From NCBI GenBank assembly GCA_033549365.1, contig JAWSUF010000001.1, positions 62,001 through 126,000 of the forward strand: a stretch of DNA of 64,000 nt. Direction: 5' to 3'. Each line of letters opens with the position of its first letter. The stretch's first letter is position 1. Under the pieces are notes generated by a model. It did no database searches. It was not told the DNA's origin and was given only the letters and a program-made list of their open reading frames with translations. Made by a program: the position numbers and the translations under genes. Shown piece after piece: positions 16,135 to 24,022 of this stretch. The DNA comes from Acidobacteriota bacterium. GTDB lineage: Bacteria; Acidobacteriota; Aminicenantia; Aminicenantales; Saccharicenantaceae.

Positions 16135-18223
16135 TCAGGTAATCGAGACCGAAAAAGGCCCTGTCCTCGACGGGGCTTTTTCCGGTGATCGTGATGCGCA
16201 AAACGTTTTTGCCCGCAAGAAGCGCATGACGTCCGGCCCTGACGTCCGTCGTCGAAACCCCGGCTTGGTCCAGTCCGTCAAAGACCGGGATAAAGGGGCG
16301 TCCGTTCAAGGTCATGGATACCCGCCCGTAATCCGGAGCCCGGGTCAGGCGAGCCGTGACGTCGAACGTTCCGGCCTCGGGGGCCTCGAATGTTTTGACC
16401 AGGACGTCTCCGGGTTTTCCGTCGCGCCACCAGAGCTGAAGACCTCCACTCCAGTCCTCCCCGTACTGGTAGCTGATGCGGCCTCCGGATTCGGACTCCA
16501 GAACCATGTTTTCGCCTTCCATCAGGCCGCTCTCGATCCGGTCGGAGATGATGTGTCTTCGTTCGAGAGCAACCGGCTGACGGGCGCCTGTCTCGTCTTT
16601 TTCCAGGGTGCAGCGGGCGCCGGGTTTGAGGTAGAAGAACGCGGTCGGCGCGAAGTTGATGCGGGTCGTTCCCCAGTGCCACATCTCCATGTCCACCCGG
16701 AGTTCGGTCCGGAAGGGAATGTCGTCGAGCCCGCGGAATCTCATATTGACCGTGTATCCCGGCCAGAAATTGCCGCTTCCGTCCGGCTGGGAGATGAAGG
16801 GATGGTTGGTGAAGACTTCGGGGCGGCACCAGGCATAGCCGTAGTAGTCCTCGGTTCCCGTCCCGAAGTGGGAGGGGAAATCCTCGCCGTCGATATAGAT
16901 CTTCTCGTCCCCTTCGCCCCACCAGGCATAGGTTGTATTAAAGAGCGTGAGGACGTCGCCGATGTAAACCCCGGCGCCCTCAAGATGGGTATAGTGGACA
17001 TCGTAGGGATTACCGCCGCCTTCGTTGGTTTTGCGCTCGCCGGTGTCGATGTCGGTATATTGATGCCAGGAGGCGCCGAAATGCATGGACCGCTTGTCCC
17101 ATGTCCAACCGCCTGCACGGACTTCCCCGTCCATGATCTCGACAGTCGCTTCGCCCAGGTTGATGAGGGCGATTTCGGCCCGGGTTTTGAATGGCATCAC
17201 CCAATAGGCCGCCATCACCCCGTCCTCCCCCACCGTCGTATACCAGGTGTCCGAAGGACGGATTTGATAGCCGGTTCCAAAGAAATCGCCGACCGGACAC
17301 CAGACCGTTTCCCGGCCGTCGAATGAAATTTTCAAAATCGTCGACCGCAGGGCCTGTTCGAGATTCTTTGATGCGAGCTTGAGGCCGATGCGCCGGATGG
17401 CCCGGCTTCCCTCGACGGACAGGGAGAGCGATTCCCCGGGAGCGATGGCGCCTTCGAACGGTGTCACCGTGTCGATGCGATCCCGCATTTCGGAATCCTT
17501 GTCTCTCAGGGCCAATTTGTTTTGAATTTCATCGAGCCGGGTCCGGTGCTTTTGGAGATCGTCAAGAGTGAATGTTTGAACTTTCGCGTTTTTACCGTAT
17601 TCCCGATAATTGATGTTGTAGTAAACGGCCTCGCCTCCGGTCTTGGCTCCGGCGTCGCGTATGAATTCGCTCTCGTACGTGATCTTGCAGTGTGCGGCGA
17701 AGGGGAGCGGAAGATAGAGGTTGTGCCCGCGCATCTTATAGTCCGTTTCGGGGGAAACCGAGGACGAAAGGGGCTCTCCGGTCAGCATCCCGCCGCTTAA
17801 AATGTCGAGCGCCGTGCCCTCGAAGGAAGGCGTATCTTCCCGGTCAAAGTAAATCCGCAGAATCCCCTCCCCTGCATTTTCTCCGGCGAAGGTCATCCAG
17901 AACCGGACAACGGCGCCCGGCCCCTCGACGTCCATCATGACATATTCCCGGCGACCGTCACGCTCCTCCTCGCGAATGAACATGGACCGGTCCCAATTGG
18001 CGAACCAGGAGGGGTCTCCCGGAGCGACGGAAGCCCGGTCATAGCTGCTGAACTGGCGTGTCGTGTAGTATGGCTCGGGATAGAGGGCCCGCTCGTCACG
18101 CTCGACGATTTCGTCGAGCAGGGTCCCGAAGGTTATCGGCGGGGCCGTTTGGCAGGCGCCGGAAAGAAGCAGAAGAACCGGCAAAGCGGCCGGCAAGCCA
18201 TATCGGATGCGCATCTTGATCAT
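16124..18223 (-). CDS. GH172 (DUF2961) family lipoprotein glycoside hydrolase
   Basis: A 699-residue predicted lipoprotein with a lipobox ending LSGAC (Cys24). The main domain is DUF2961, now glycoside hydrolase family 172. Its members include alpha-D-arabinofuranosidases and fructofuranosyl-acting enzymes working as trimers or hexamers. Conserved blocks include FSSYDRASVAPGDPSWFANWD (about 58-78), GPGAVVRFWMTF, and GTGTEDYYGYAWC with flanking acidic residues, the probable active-site region. A C-terminal beta-sandwich, carbohydrate-binding-like region (about 560-699) ends RAFFGLDYLKFE. AAGGAGG lies 9 nt before the ATG. The role is probably degradation of a furanose-containing glycan outside the inner membrane; the substrate is not known. 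Confidence 0.88.
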   Translation of the reverse strand: MIKMRIRYGLPAALPVLLLLSGACQTAPPITFGTLLDEIVERDERALYPEPYYTTRQFSSYDRASVAPGDPSWFANWDRSMFIREEERDGRREYVMMDVEGPGAVVRFWMTFAGENAGEGILRIYFDREDTPSFEGTALDILSGGMLTGEPLSSSVSPETDYKMRGHNLYLPLPFAAHCKITYESEFIRDAGAKTGGEAVYYNINYREYGKNAKVQTFTLDDLQKHRTRLDEIQNKLALRDKDSEMRDRIDTVTPFEGAIAPGESLSLSVEGSRAIRRIGLKLASKNLEQALRSTILKISFDGRETVWCPVGDFFGTGYQIRPSDTWYTTVGEDGVMAAYWVMPFKTRAEIALINLGEATVEIMDGEVRAGGWTWDKRSMHFGASWHQYTDIDTGERKTNEGGGNPYDVHYTHLEGAGVYIGDVLTLFNTTYAWWGEGDEKIYIDGEDFPSHFGTGTEDYYGYAWCRPEVFTNHPFISQPDGSGNFWPGYTVNMRFRGLDDIPFRTELRVDMEMWHWGTTRINFAPTAFFYLKPGARCTLEKDETGARQPVALERRHIISDRIESGLMEGENMVLESESGGRISYQYGEDWSGGLQLWWRDGKPGDVLVKTFEAPEAGTFDVTARLTRAPDYGRVSMTLNGRPFIPVFDGLDQAGVSTTDVRAGRHALLAGKNVLRITITGKSPVEDRAFFGLDYLKFE

Positions 18224-18251
18224 ATCGAAGATCCTCCTTCCATCAACACGG

Positions 18252-18280
18252 AGAATAATTCAGGGACGGAATGTTGTCAA
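18252..18280 (-). promoter_or_regulatory. Promoter of the GH172 gene
   Basis: Minus-strand consensus TTGACA (18275-18280), 17 bp, TATTCT (18252-18257), giving a leader of about 22 nt with a strong Shine-Dalgarno. Confidence 0.75.
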
Positions 18281-18324
18281 TTTCTCCAGCTTGACATTTC
18301 GCCCGGCCGAAAAGCGGCTGTCAT

Positions 18325-18341
18325 CACAATCGTCAATTGTG
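18325..18341. repeat. Short inverted repeat upstream of the GH172 promoter
   Basis: CACAAT-CGTCA-ATTGTG, a perfect 6-bp dyad between the stop of the beta-propeller gene and the GH172 promoter. It may be an operator or the 3' hairpin of the upstream gene; no T-run follows. Confidence 0.35.
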
Positions 18342-18352
18342 TGAGGATCCGG

Positions 18353-19339
18353 TTAGAAATCCGCAGGCCGGTCCAGAATGACCAGGGCGCCGCTGAAACC
18401 GATGGCGCCGTGCGCCATGGGCGTTCCGTTGGAATCCAGAAGTAAGTAGATACGGTCTTCCGTAAGATGCAGCCCCTCGGCGAATCCATAGCCGTGCCGC
18501 GATGTGTAAAGCCCGGCGACTTCGGAAGAAAAATCGAAAACCCCGGTCACCGTCATGTTTCCGGGATCCAGACGGAGGATGCGGTTTGCGATCCGGTGAA
18601 GGACATAGAGGGCGCCGCCGTCGAAACAGAGGTCGGAAATGTCGGGACTCCGGCCGCCGAGGACATCCTTCATCGGGACATGGCGCTCGGTTTCAAGAAC
18701 AAGCGCGTCCGAAGTTTGGTGGAGCACGTAGATTATGGGGTCTTCCCGTTCGTTGGCGATGTAAACAATCCCTTGGGCCGGATCGATCGCAATGCCCTCG
18801 AAGGCTGCATTCGGATCCTTGGAAAACGCGATGCCGTGCTTCAAATTGTATTCGGGAATGTCGTGGCGCACCTGCTCGACGCCGCCGTTCAGATCGACGC
18901 GGTAAATGAACCGGTCGCGTTCGTCCACGACATAGAAATTCCCGTCCCAGAATTCGATGCCTTCAAGGTCAAGGGCATGGCGCTTGGGAATTCCCGCGAG
19001 ATCCTCCAAATTCAAAGGAATGAAGACGGCGCTTCGGCACCCCTTCTCTTCTTTTTCACCGGGAAAGACCTCATAGATGGCGACATCCTGGCGGTTGTCG
19101 CTGACAAAGAGAAGCCGGCCCTCGAACTTCGTCAACCCCGAAGGCTCCAGCGGCGGAAGATCGGGCAGGCAGGCCATCGGAAGAATGTCGGCTTTGCCCG
19201 GAGGAACCGGAAGATCCGTGACAAGTCGAGGATCCGTGTTTTGCGAACAGGCGGCGACTCCCGACGAGGCAACCGCCGCAAGAAAAAGCGCCAGGGCTAC
19301 AGACGCCGTTTTGTGGATCCGAGTGCCGTCAGAACGCAT
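18353..19339 (-). CDS. Beta-propeller lipoprotein (SdiA-regulated / phytase-esterase-like)
   Basis: A 328-residue predicted lipoprotein; the signal peptide ends SSGVAAC with Cys31. The mature part has repeated strand motifs of a beta-propeller: PSGLTKFEGRLLFVSDNRQD, DLEGIEFWDGNFYVVDERD, FEGIAIDPAQGIVYIANERED, DISDLCFDGGALYVLHR and FAEGLHLTEDRIYLLLD. The acidic D/NER patterns are those of the SdiA-regulated/esterase-like phytase group, where they coordinate calcium. No enzymatic activity can be assigned with confidence. The ATG at 19339 follows a TTG and lacks a near Shine-Dalgarno (an AGGAG lies about 25 nt away). It is upstream of GH172, but that gene has its own promoter. Confidence 0.8.
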   Translation of the reverse strand: MRSDGTRIHKTASVALALFLAAVASSGVAACSQNTDPRLVTDLPVPPGKADILPMACLPDLPPLEPSGLTKFEGRLLFVSDNRQDVAIYEVFPGEKEEKGCRSAVFIPLNLEDLAGIPKRHALDLEGIEFWDGNFYVVDERDRFIYRVDLNGGVEQVRHDIPEYNLKHGIAFSKDPNAAFEGIAIDPAQGIVYIANEREDPIIYVLHQTSDALVLETERHVPMKDVLGGRSPDISDLCFDGGALYVLHRIANRILRLDPGNMTVTGVFDFSSEVAGLYTSRHGYGFAEGLHLTEDRIYLLLDSNGTPMAHGAIGFSGALVILDRPADF

Positions 19340-19373
19340 CAAGGCTTTGATTCCGTGTCAGTTTCTCCTAAAG

Positions 19374-19403
19374 AGGATACCCGGCTCAGACGCCCTCTGT
19401 CAA
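19374..19403 (-). promoter_or_regulatory. Promoter of the beta-propeller lipoprotein gene
   Basis: Minus-strand TTGACA (19398-19403), an 18-bp spacer, TATCCT (19374-19379). Confidence 0.6.
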
Positions 19404-19483
19404 TCATTTTGAATAGGCCGTTTTCCAGGCAAATCCTGAAATTTCTGAAGCCCGGATCGGAAACCGTCGGCTCAGAAGGACGG

Positions 19484-19511
19484 TTGATCCGTTCTGAATC
19501 TGCGATATAAT
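19484..19511 (+). promoter_or_regulatory. Promoter of def-fmt
   Basis: TTGATC (19484-19489), 16 bp, consensus TATAAT (19506-19511). The ATG of def follows after only 6 bp, so transcription should start at the A of the start codon. Confidence 0.75.
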
Positions 19512-19517
19512 ACGAAT

Positions 19518-20033
19518 ATGGCCGTTCGACCCATACTCATCATCGGGCACCCGACCCTGGCGGAAAAGGCCTTGCCCATCGAGACCGTCGACGACGATGT
19601 TCGCAGGCTGGCCGAGGATATGGTCGAGACCATGCACGCCAAGCCCGGAATCGGTTTGGCCGCACCCCAGGTCGATTTCGGCCGGCGCCTGATCGTCGTC
19701 GACCTCTCCGTCGGCATGGATCGCGAGGCCCTCCATATCCTGATCAACCCCGAAATCGCGGAGTCCGAAGGCCATTGTCTGGGCGAGGAAGGCTGCCTGT
19801 CCGTCCCTGAAATCTACGAGGAGGTCGAACGCCCTGAAAGAGTCGTGGTGACGGCACTCGATCTTGAAGGCCGGCCGGTCCGGATCGAGGCCCGGGATCT
19901 CCTGGCCCGCGCCTTCTGTCACGAAATCGATCACCTCGACGGCAAGCTCTTCGTCGATCTCCTGTCCCCTCTCAAGCGGTCCCTGATCAAGAGAAAATTC
20001 CGGAAGGCCGCGGCCAAAGAAAGCCGCCCTTGA
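19518..20033 (+). CDS. def: Peptide deformylase
   Basis: A 171-residue deformylase that removes the formyl group from nascent N-terminal methionine. All three family motifs are present: GIGLAAPQV (about 44-52), EEGCLSVP (about 88-95, with the metal-binding Cys) and CHEIDHLDGKLF (about 133-144, with two metal His and the catalytic Glu). The length is typical. There is no Shine-Dalgarno, and the -10 box is 6 bp from the ATG. fmt follows 7 nt downstream, the classical pair that adds and removes the formyl group. Confidence 0.96.
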   Translation: MAVRPILIIGHPTLAEKALPIETVDDDVRRLAEDMVETMHAKPGIGLAAPQVDFGRRLIVVDLSVGMDREALHILINPEIAESEGHCLGEEGCLSVPEIYEEVERPERVVVTALDLEGRPVRIEARDLLARAFCHEIDHLDGKLFVDLLSPLKRSLIKRKFRKAAAKESRP

Positions 20034-20040
20034 CGACTCC

Positions 20041-21060
20041 ATGAGAATCGTTTTCTTCGGCAGTCCCGAGGCGGCCCTCCCTTCTCTTCAGGCTCTCATC
20101 GAAGCCGGCCACGAAATCCCCCTGATTGTCACCCAACCGGACAAGCCGGCCGGAAGGGGCCGGAAAACAGCGGCCTGTCCGGTCAAGGCCTTCGCCGCCG
20201 AGCAGGGCTTTTCTGTGATCCAGCCGGAACGCATCCGCAAGGATGAAACCGTTTTGGACAGGCTTCGGGAGGCCCGTCCGGACATCCACGTCGTCATCGC
20301 CTACGGCCGGATCATTCCCGATCCGATTCTCTATCTTCCCCGCTGGAAGACACTGAACGTCCATTTTTCGCTCTTGCCGAAATACCGTGGCGCATCCCCT
20401 GTTCAGTGGGCTGTTTTGAATGGAGAGATCATGACGGGGGTCACCATCATCGAACTCAACGATAAAATGGACGAAGGCGACATGCTGGCCGCCGAAGGGA
20501 CGGAGATCGGCCCCAATGAAACAGCGGGAATGCTGGAGGCGCGACTGGCCGACATCGGGGCCGCTCTGCTTGTGAAAACACTTGAGGGTATCTCCAGAGG
20601 ATCGGTTGTGCGCCAACCTCAAAACCACACCGAGGCGACATATGCGCCGAAGATCGCCAAGAGCGACGGACTCATCGATTGGACGACTTCGGCGGAGTCC
20701 GTGGAACGCAAGGTCCGGGCTTTTCAGCCCTGGCCGACGGCCTTCACGTTTCTCGGCCCCACGCGGATCGTCGTCCGAAGCGGGCGCATCTCCATAGCTC
20801 CATCCGTTGAAACATCACATGGCCCGGCCGCCCGGGCATTCCATGATCCGGCATTCCCCCCGGACTCGCAAACGCCGCCCGCCGGATCAATCCTCTCGAT
20901 CGAAAAAGACGGACTCGCCGTCTCCTGCGGCGGCGGCTCGGCCTATCTCATCGAGATCGTTCAACCCGAGGGCCGGACGGCCATGGCCGCCTACGCCTAT
21001 GCCATCGGCGCCAGGATCGCGCCGGGCTCATCTCTGGGAAATCCCGACCCGCACGGATAG
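20041..21060 (+). CDS. fmt: Methionyl-tRNA formyltransferase
   Basis: A 339-residue Fmt, which formylates initiator Met-tRNA using 10-formyl-tetrahydrofolate. The N-terminal formyltransferase domain (about 1-190) shows FGSPEAALPSLQ, TQPDKPAGRGRK (the tRNA-contacting loop) and the active-site region NVHFSLLPKYRGASPVQWA (about 111-129), followed by TGVTIIELNDKMDEGDML. The C-terminal tRNA-binding domain (about 205-325) contains FQPWPTAFTF. The C-terminal domain carries an insertion of about 20 residues (about 258-280, Pro/Ala-rich) relative to common Fmt proteins. It is part of the def transcript. Confidence 0.95.
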   Translation: MRIVFFGSPEAALPSLQALIEAGHEIPLIVTQPDKPAGRGRKTAACPVKAFAAEQGFSVIQPERIRKDETVLDRLREARPDIHVVIAYGRIIPDPILYLPRWKTLNVHFSLLPKYRGASPVQWAVLNGEIMTGVTIIELNDKMDEGDMLAAEGTEIGPNETAGMLEARLADIGAALLVKTLEGISRGSVVRQPQNHTEATYAPKIAKSDGLIDWTTSAESVERKVRAFQPWPTAFTFLGPTRIVVRSGRISIAPSVETSHGPAARAFHDPAFPPDSQTPPAGSILSIEKDGLAVSCGGGSAYLIEIVQPEGRTAMAAYAYAIGARIAPGSSLGNPDPHG

Positions 21061-21081
21061 CCGGATTATTCGATAAATCGT

Positions 21082-21234
21082 TTACCGTCTTTCCCGGAGC
21101 AGATCCCGGATCTCGGCCGGCAGGATTTCCTCCTTGGACGGCGCAGGCGGCGCTGCGGGCGCTTCCGCCTGTTTCCGTTTCAGCTTGTTCAGACCCTTGA
21201 CGGCGAACTCCCTGAATTCCTTCATCATGCTCAT
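21082..21234 (-). CDS. mscL: MscL-like micro-protein lacking the membrane channel region
   Basis: A 50-codon minus-strand gene with a strong AAAGGAGG Shine-Dalgarno 7 nt before its ATG. The first 14 residues, [14 protein letters not shown], match the N-terminal amphipathic helix of the large-conductance mechanosensitive channel MscL. The remaining 36 residues, [20 protein letters not shown] followed by a segment ending [10 protein letters not shown], match its cytoplasmic C-terminal linker and helix bundle. Both transmembrane helices and the periplasmic loop, about 85 residues in E. coli MscL, are absent in frame. It could not form a channel. It is either an in-frame deletion remnant or a genuine small cytoplasmic protein; an assembly artefact cannot be excluded. 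It lies between fmt and the beta-helix gene, with no partner gene. Confidence 0.72.
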   Translation of the reverse strand: MSMMKEFREFAVKGLNKLKRKQAEAPAAPPAPSKEEILPAEIRDLLRERR

Positions 21235-21292
21235 GACAAACCCTCCTTTCGGAATTTAGGAATAGCGGGCCGACCCACGGAAAACATTCATG

Positions 21293-21335
21293 CCGATTCG
21301 GAAAGCCGAAAAATCCGATTGCATTCCCGAATCGG
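21293..21335. promoter_or_regulatory. Inverted repeat and promoter region of the beta-helix gene
   Basis: Perfect 9-bp arms CCGATTCGG (21293-21301) and CCGAATCGG (21327-21335), 25 bp apart. A possible promoter overlaps or abuts the right arm: TTGCAT (21319-21324), 18 bp, TATACA (21343-21348). The dyad may be an operator for the amino-sugar genes. Confidence 0.5.
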
Positions 21336-21401
21336 AATATGATATACAGTCGCAGAACAAGCTCCAAAAGGAACCGAAGCCAACAAGGAGTGGAAAGGCC
21401 C

Positions 21402-22628
21402 ATGCCCGTGACCCAAACCGTCGAAGTCCTGATCCGCCGAGGGGTCCGAATCATCTGTCCCGAATCCGTCGAGGTGGATGAGACTGTTTCTCCCGACCGC
21501 GTGGCGGCCGGCTCGATTCTCCATCCCGGAACCCGGCTTCGGGGCGCGGCGACATCCATCGGACCGGGCTGCCGGATCGGCGAGGAAGCCCCAACGACCG
21601 TTGAAAACTGCAACCTCGGCCACAATGTCGAATTGAAGGGCGGCACGTTTTCGGGCGCCGTTTTTCTGGATAAAGCCGGAATGGGAAGCAGCGCCCATGT
21701 GCGTCCGGGGACACTCCTCGAAGAGGAAGCCTCGGGAGGACATGCCGTCGGTTTCAAACAGACCATTTTCCTGTCTTTCGCCACAGCCGGAAGCCTGATC
21801 AATTTTTGCGACGCCCTCATGGCGGGCGGCACAAGCCGCCGCGATCACAGCGAAATCGGATCTTCCTACATCCATTTCAACTTCACTCCCCACCAGGACA
21901 AGGCCACGGCATCGCTCATCGGAGATGTTCCAAGGGGCGTCATGCTGGATCAGCCGCCGATTTTCCTGGGTGGACAGGGCGGCCTTGTCGGTCCCGTTCG
22001 GATCGAGTACGGGACGGTGATTCCGGCCGGCGTCATCTGCCGGCGCGATGTTTTTGAACCCAATCAGCTCTACAACCCCCCATCCGTCCGCGGCGGCCGG
22101 GCCCGGCCGTTTCTTGTCGGCGCCTACCGGACCGTGCGCCGCATCGTCGTCAACAACCTCGTTTATATCGGCAACCTTCAGGCCCTGAAGCTCTGGTACC
22201 GGCATGTTCGAAACCTCACGATGGGCGACGACATGTTCGCCGAATTCTGCCGGCAAGGGACTCTCGCCTTGATCGATGGAGCTCTCGACGAGCGCATCAA
22301 ACGGCTCGACGATCTGGCCGGGCGGATGGAACGATCGATCGAGCTGTCCCGGACGGACGCCGCCTCGGCGCTGACTCCGGAACAGGAAGCCGACCAGAAG
22401 GCGTTCATGGCCGCCTGGCCGGGAATCGCGGAGCGCATCCGGAATGGACCATCGGACGGAGCGGGAGCGGCCGATCGAGATCGATTTCTCGAGACCCTGG
22501 AGAAATCCGATCTTTCGCCCGGCCATATCCGGGTGATCGGGATGTTGGATCCGGAAACCAAAAAAGCAGGCTCCGCCTGGCTGCAAGCCGTGGTGGACGA
22601 AACCGTAGCGGCCTGGAAATCGGATTAA
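21402..22628 (+). CDS. Left-handed beta-helix (GlmU-C-like) protein
   Basis: A 408-residue protein whose N-terminal half (about 30-235) shows hexapeptide-like turns typical of left-handed parallel beta-helix acyl or nucleotidyl transferases: GSILHPGTRLRGAATSIGPG, TVENCNLGHNVELKGG, GMGSSAHVRPGTLLEEEA, then GGLVGPVRIEYGTVIPAGVI. The C-terminal half (about 260-408) is helical. It resembles proteins annotated as UDP-GlcNAc pyrophosphorylase-like, but it has no N-terminal nucleotidyltransferase domain with a GxGTRM loop. It stands 17 nt upstream of glmM, so a role in UDP-GlcNAc or another activated amino sugar is a reasonable inference. I chose the ATG at 21402; an earlier in-frame ATG lies within the promoter. 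Confidence 0.75.
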   Translation: MPVTQTVEVLIRRGVRIICPESVEVDETVSPDRVAAGSILHPGTRLRGAATSIGPGCRIGEEAPTTVENCNLGHNVELKGGTFSGAVFLDKAGMGSSAHVRPGTLLEEEASGGHAVGFKQTIFLSFATAGSLINFCDALMAGGTSRRDHSEIGSSYIHFNFTPHQDKATASLIGDVPRGVMLDQPPIFLGGQGGLVGPVRIEYGTVIPAGVICRRDVFEPNQLYNPPSVRGGRARPFLVGAYRTVRRIVVNNLVYIGNLQALKLWYRHVRNLTMGDDMFAEFCRQGTLALIDGALDERIKRLDDLAGRMERSIELSRTDAASALTPEQEADQKAFMAAWPGIAERIRNGPSDGAGAADRDRFLETLEKSDLSPGHIRVIGMLDPETKKAGSAWLQAVVDETVAAWKSD

Positions 22629-22645
22629 CTTCAGGAGAAGACGAC

Positions 22646-23995
22646 ATGGGCAGAATGTTCGGAACGGACGGAATTCGGGGTGTCGCCAACGAGCCCCCGA
22701 TGACGGCGGAAACGGCCCTCGACATCGGGCGGGCCGCGGCCCATGTCTGTGCCAGACGGGACGGCCGGCGACGGATCGTCATCGGCAAAGACACCCGGGT
22801 CAGCGGCTACATGCTGGAAACCGCCATCACGGCCGGGATCTGTTCGATGGGCGCGGATGTCCTTCTGGTCGGGCCCATGCCCACCCCCGGGATCGCCTTC
22901 ATCACCCGCAGCATGCGGGCGGACGCCGGAATCGTGATCTCGGCCTCCCATAATCCCTACCAGGATAACGGCATCAAGATTTTTTCCCGCGACGGTTACA
23001 AATTGCCCGACTCCGAAGAGGATCGCATCGAAGGCCTGATCACCTCGGGCGAAATCCGAAACATCCGTCCCTCGGCCGAGGAGATCGGAAAGGTCCGGCG
23101 CATCAACGACGCCGACGGACGCTACATCGTCTTCTGCAAGGACACCTTCCCCGAGGACCTCAGCATCGAGGGCATGAAGATCGTTCTCGACTGCGCCAAC
23201 GGAGCCACCTACCGCATCGCCCCGACGATTTTCGAGGAGTTGGGCGCCCGGGTCACGGCCCTTCACTGCGAGCCGAACGGCATCAACATCAACGACCGCT
23301 GCGGGTCGCAGCACACCGAGGATTTATCCGCGGCCGTGCGCGAACAGGGCGCCGAGATCGGCCTGGCCTTCGACGGGGACGGCGACCGGTTGATCGCCAT
23401 CGATGAAAACGGCCGGGAGATCACCGGAGACCACATTCTGGCCGTCTGCGGAAAAATGTTCAAGGAACGAGGTCTTTTGAAGAGCAACCTGGTCGTCTCC
23501 ACGGTCATGAGCAATTTCGGTTTTCTGATCGCTCTCCGGGAGCTGGGGATCGATCATGCCGCCGCCAAAGTCGGCGACCGCTATGTGCTTGAAATGATGC
23601 AGGAGAAGGGCGCCGTTCTCGGCGGAGAGGCGTCCGGGCACATCATCTTCCTGAACCACCACACGACGGGAGACGGCCTCATTTCCGCGCTGCAATTGAT
23701 TGCGGCCATGAAGCTTTACGGAAAACCGCTCTCCGAACTCAGCCGGCTGGTCGCAATGTCTCCGCAGAAGATCATCAACGTCGACGTCAAGTCCAAGCCG
23801 CCGCTCGAGGATCTCCCGGTTCTCCAAGAAATTGTCCGGACGGCCGAGGCCGAGTTGGGCGCCCGCGGCCGCGTCCTGATCCGCTATTCCGGAACCCAGG
23901 CCATGTGCCGGGTCATGGTCGAAGGGCCGACCGAAGAGATCACGGATCGGCTGGCCCGTGGGCTGGCCGCCGCCGTCACCGAGGCCATCGGCTGA
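22646..23995 (+). CDS. glmM: Phosphoglucosamine mutase
   Basis: A 449-residue alpha-D-phosphohexomutase converting glucosamine-6-phosphate to glucosamine-1-phosphate for peptidoglycan and UDP-GlcNAc synthesis. The N-terminus MGRMFGTDGIRGVAN is the family signature. The phosphoserine is Ser101 in GIVISASHNPYQDNGIK, the Mg-binding loop is FDGDGDR (about 248-254), the sugar-binding loop GGEASGH is at about 329-335, and the phosphate-binding RYSGTQAMCRVM is in the C-terminal domain. AGGAG lies 8 nt before the ATG. It follows the beta-helix gene and precedes the NagB-like gene. Confidence 0.95.
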   Translation: MGRMFGTDGIRGVANEPPMTAETALDIGRAAAHVCARRDGRRRIVIGKDTRVSGYMLETAITAGICSMGADVLLVGPMPTPGIAFITRSMRADAGIVISASHNPYQDNGIKIFSRDGYKLPDSEEDRIEGLITSGEIRNIRPSAEEIGKVRRINDADGRYIVFCKDTFPEDLSIEGMKIVLDCANGATYRIAPTIFEELGARVTALHCEPNGININDRCGSQHTEDLSAAVREQGAEIGLAFDGDGDRLIAIDENGREITGDHILAVCGKMFKERGLLKSNLVVSTVMSNFGFLIALRELGIDHAAAKVGDRYVLEMMQEKGAVLGGEASGHIIFLNHHTTGDGLISALQLIAAMKLYGKPLSELSRLVAMSPQKIINVDVKSKPPLEDLPVLQEIVRTAEAELGARGRVLIRYSGTQAMCRVMVEGPTEEITDRLARGLAAAVTEAIG

Positions 23996-24022
23996 GGCCG
24001 CCGCCGGACAGGAGGTCTCGCC

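Noticed and set aside
16106-17326. 406-codon plus-strand open frame
   Set aside because: It is antisense to the GH172 gene with no coding features.
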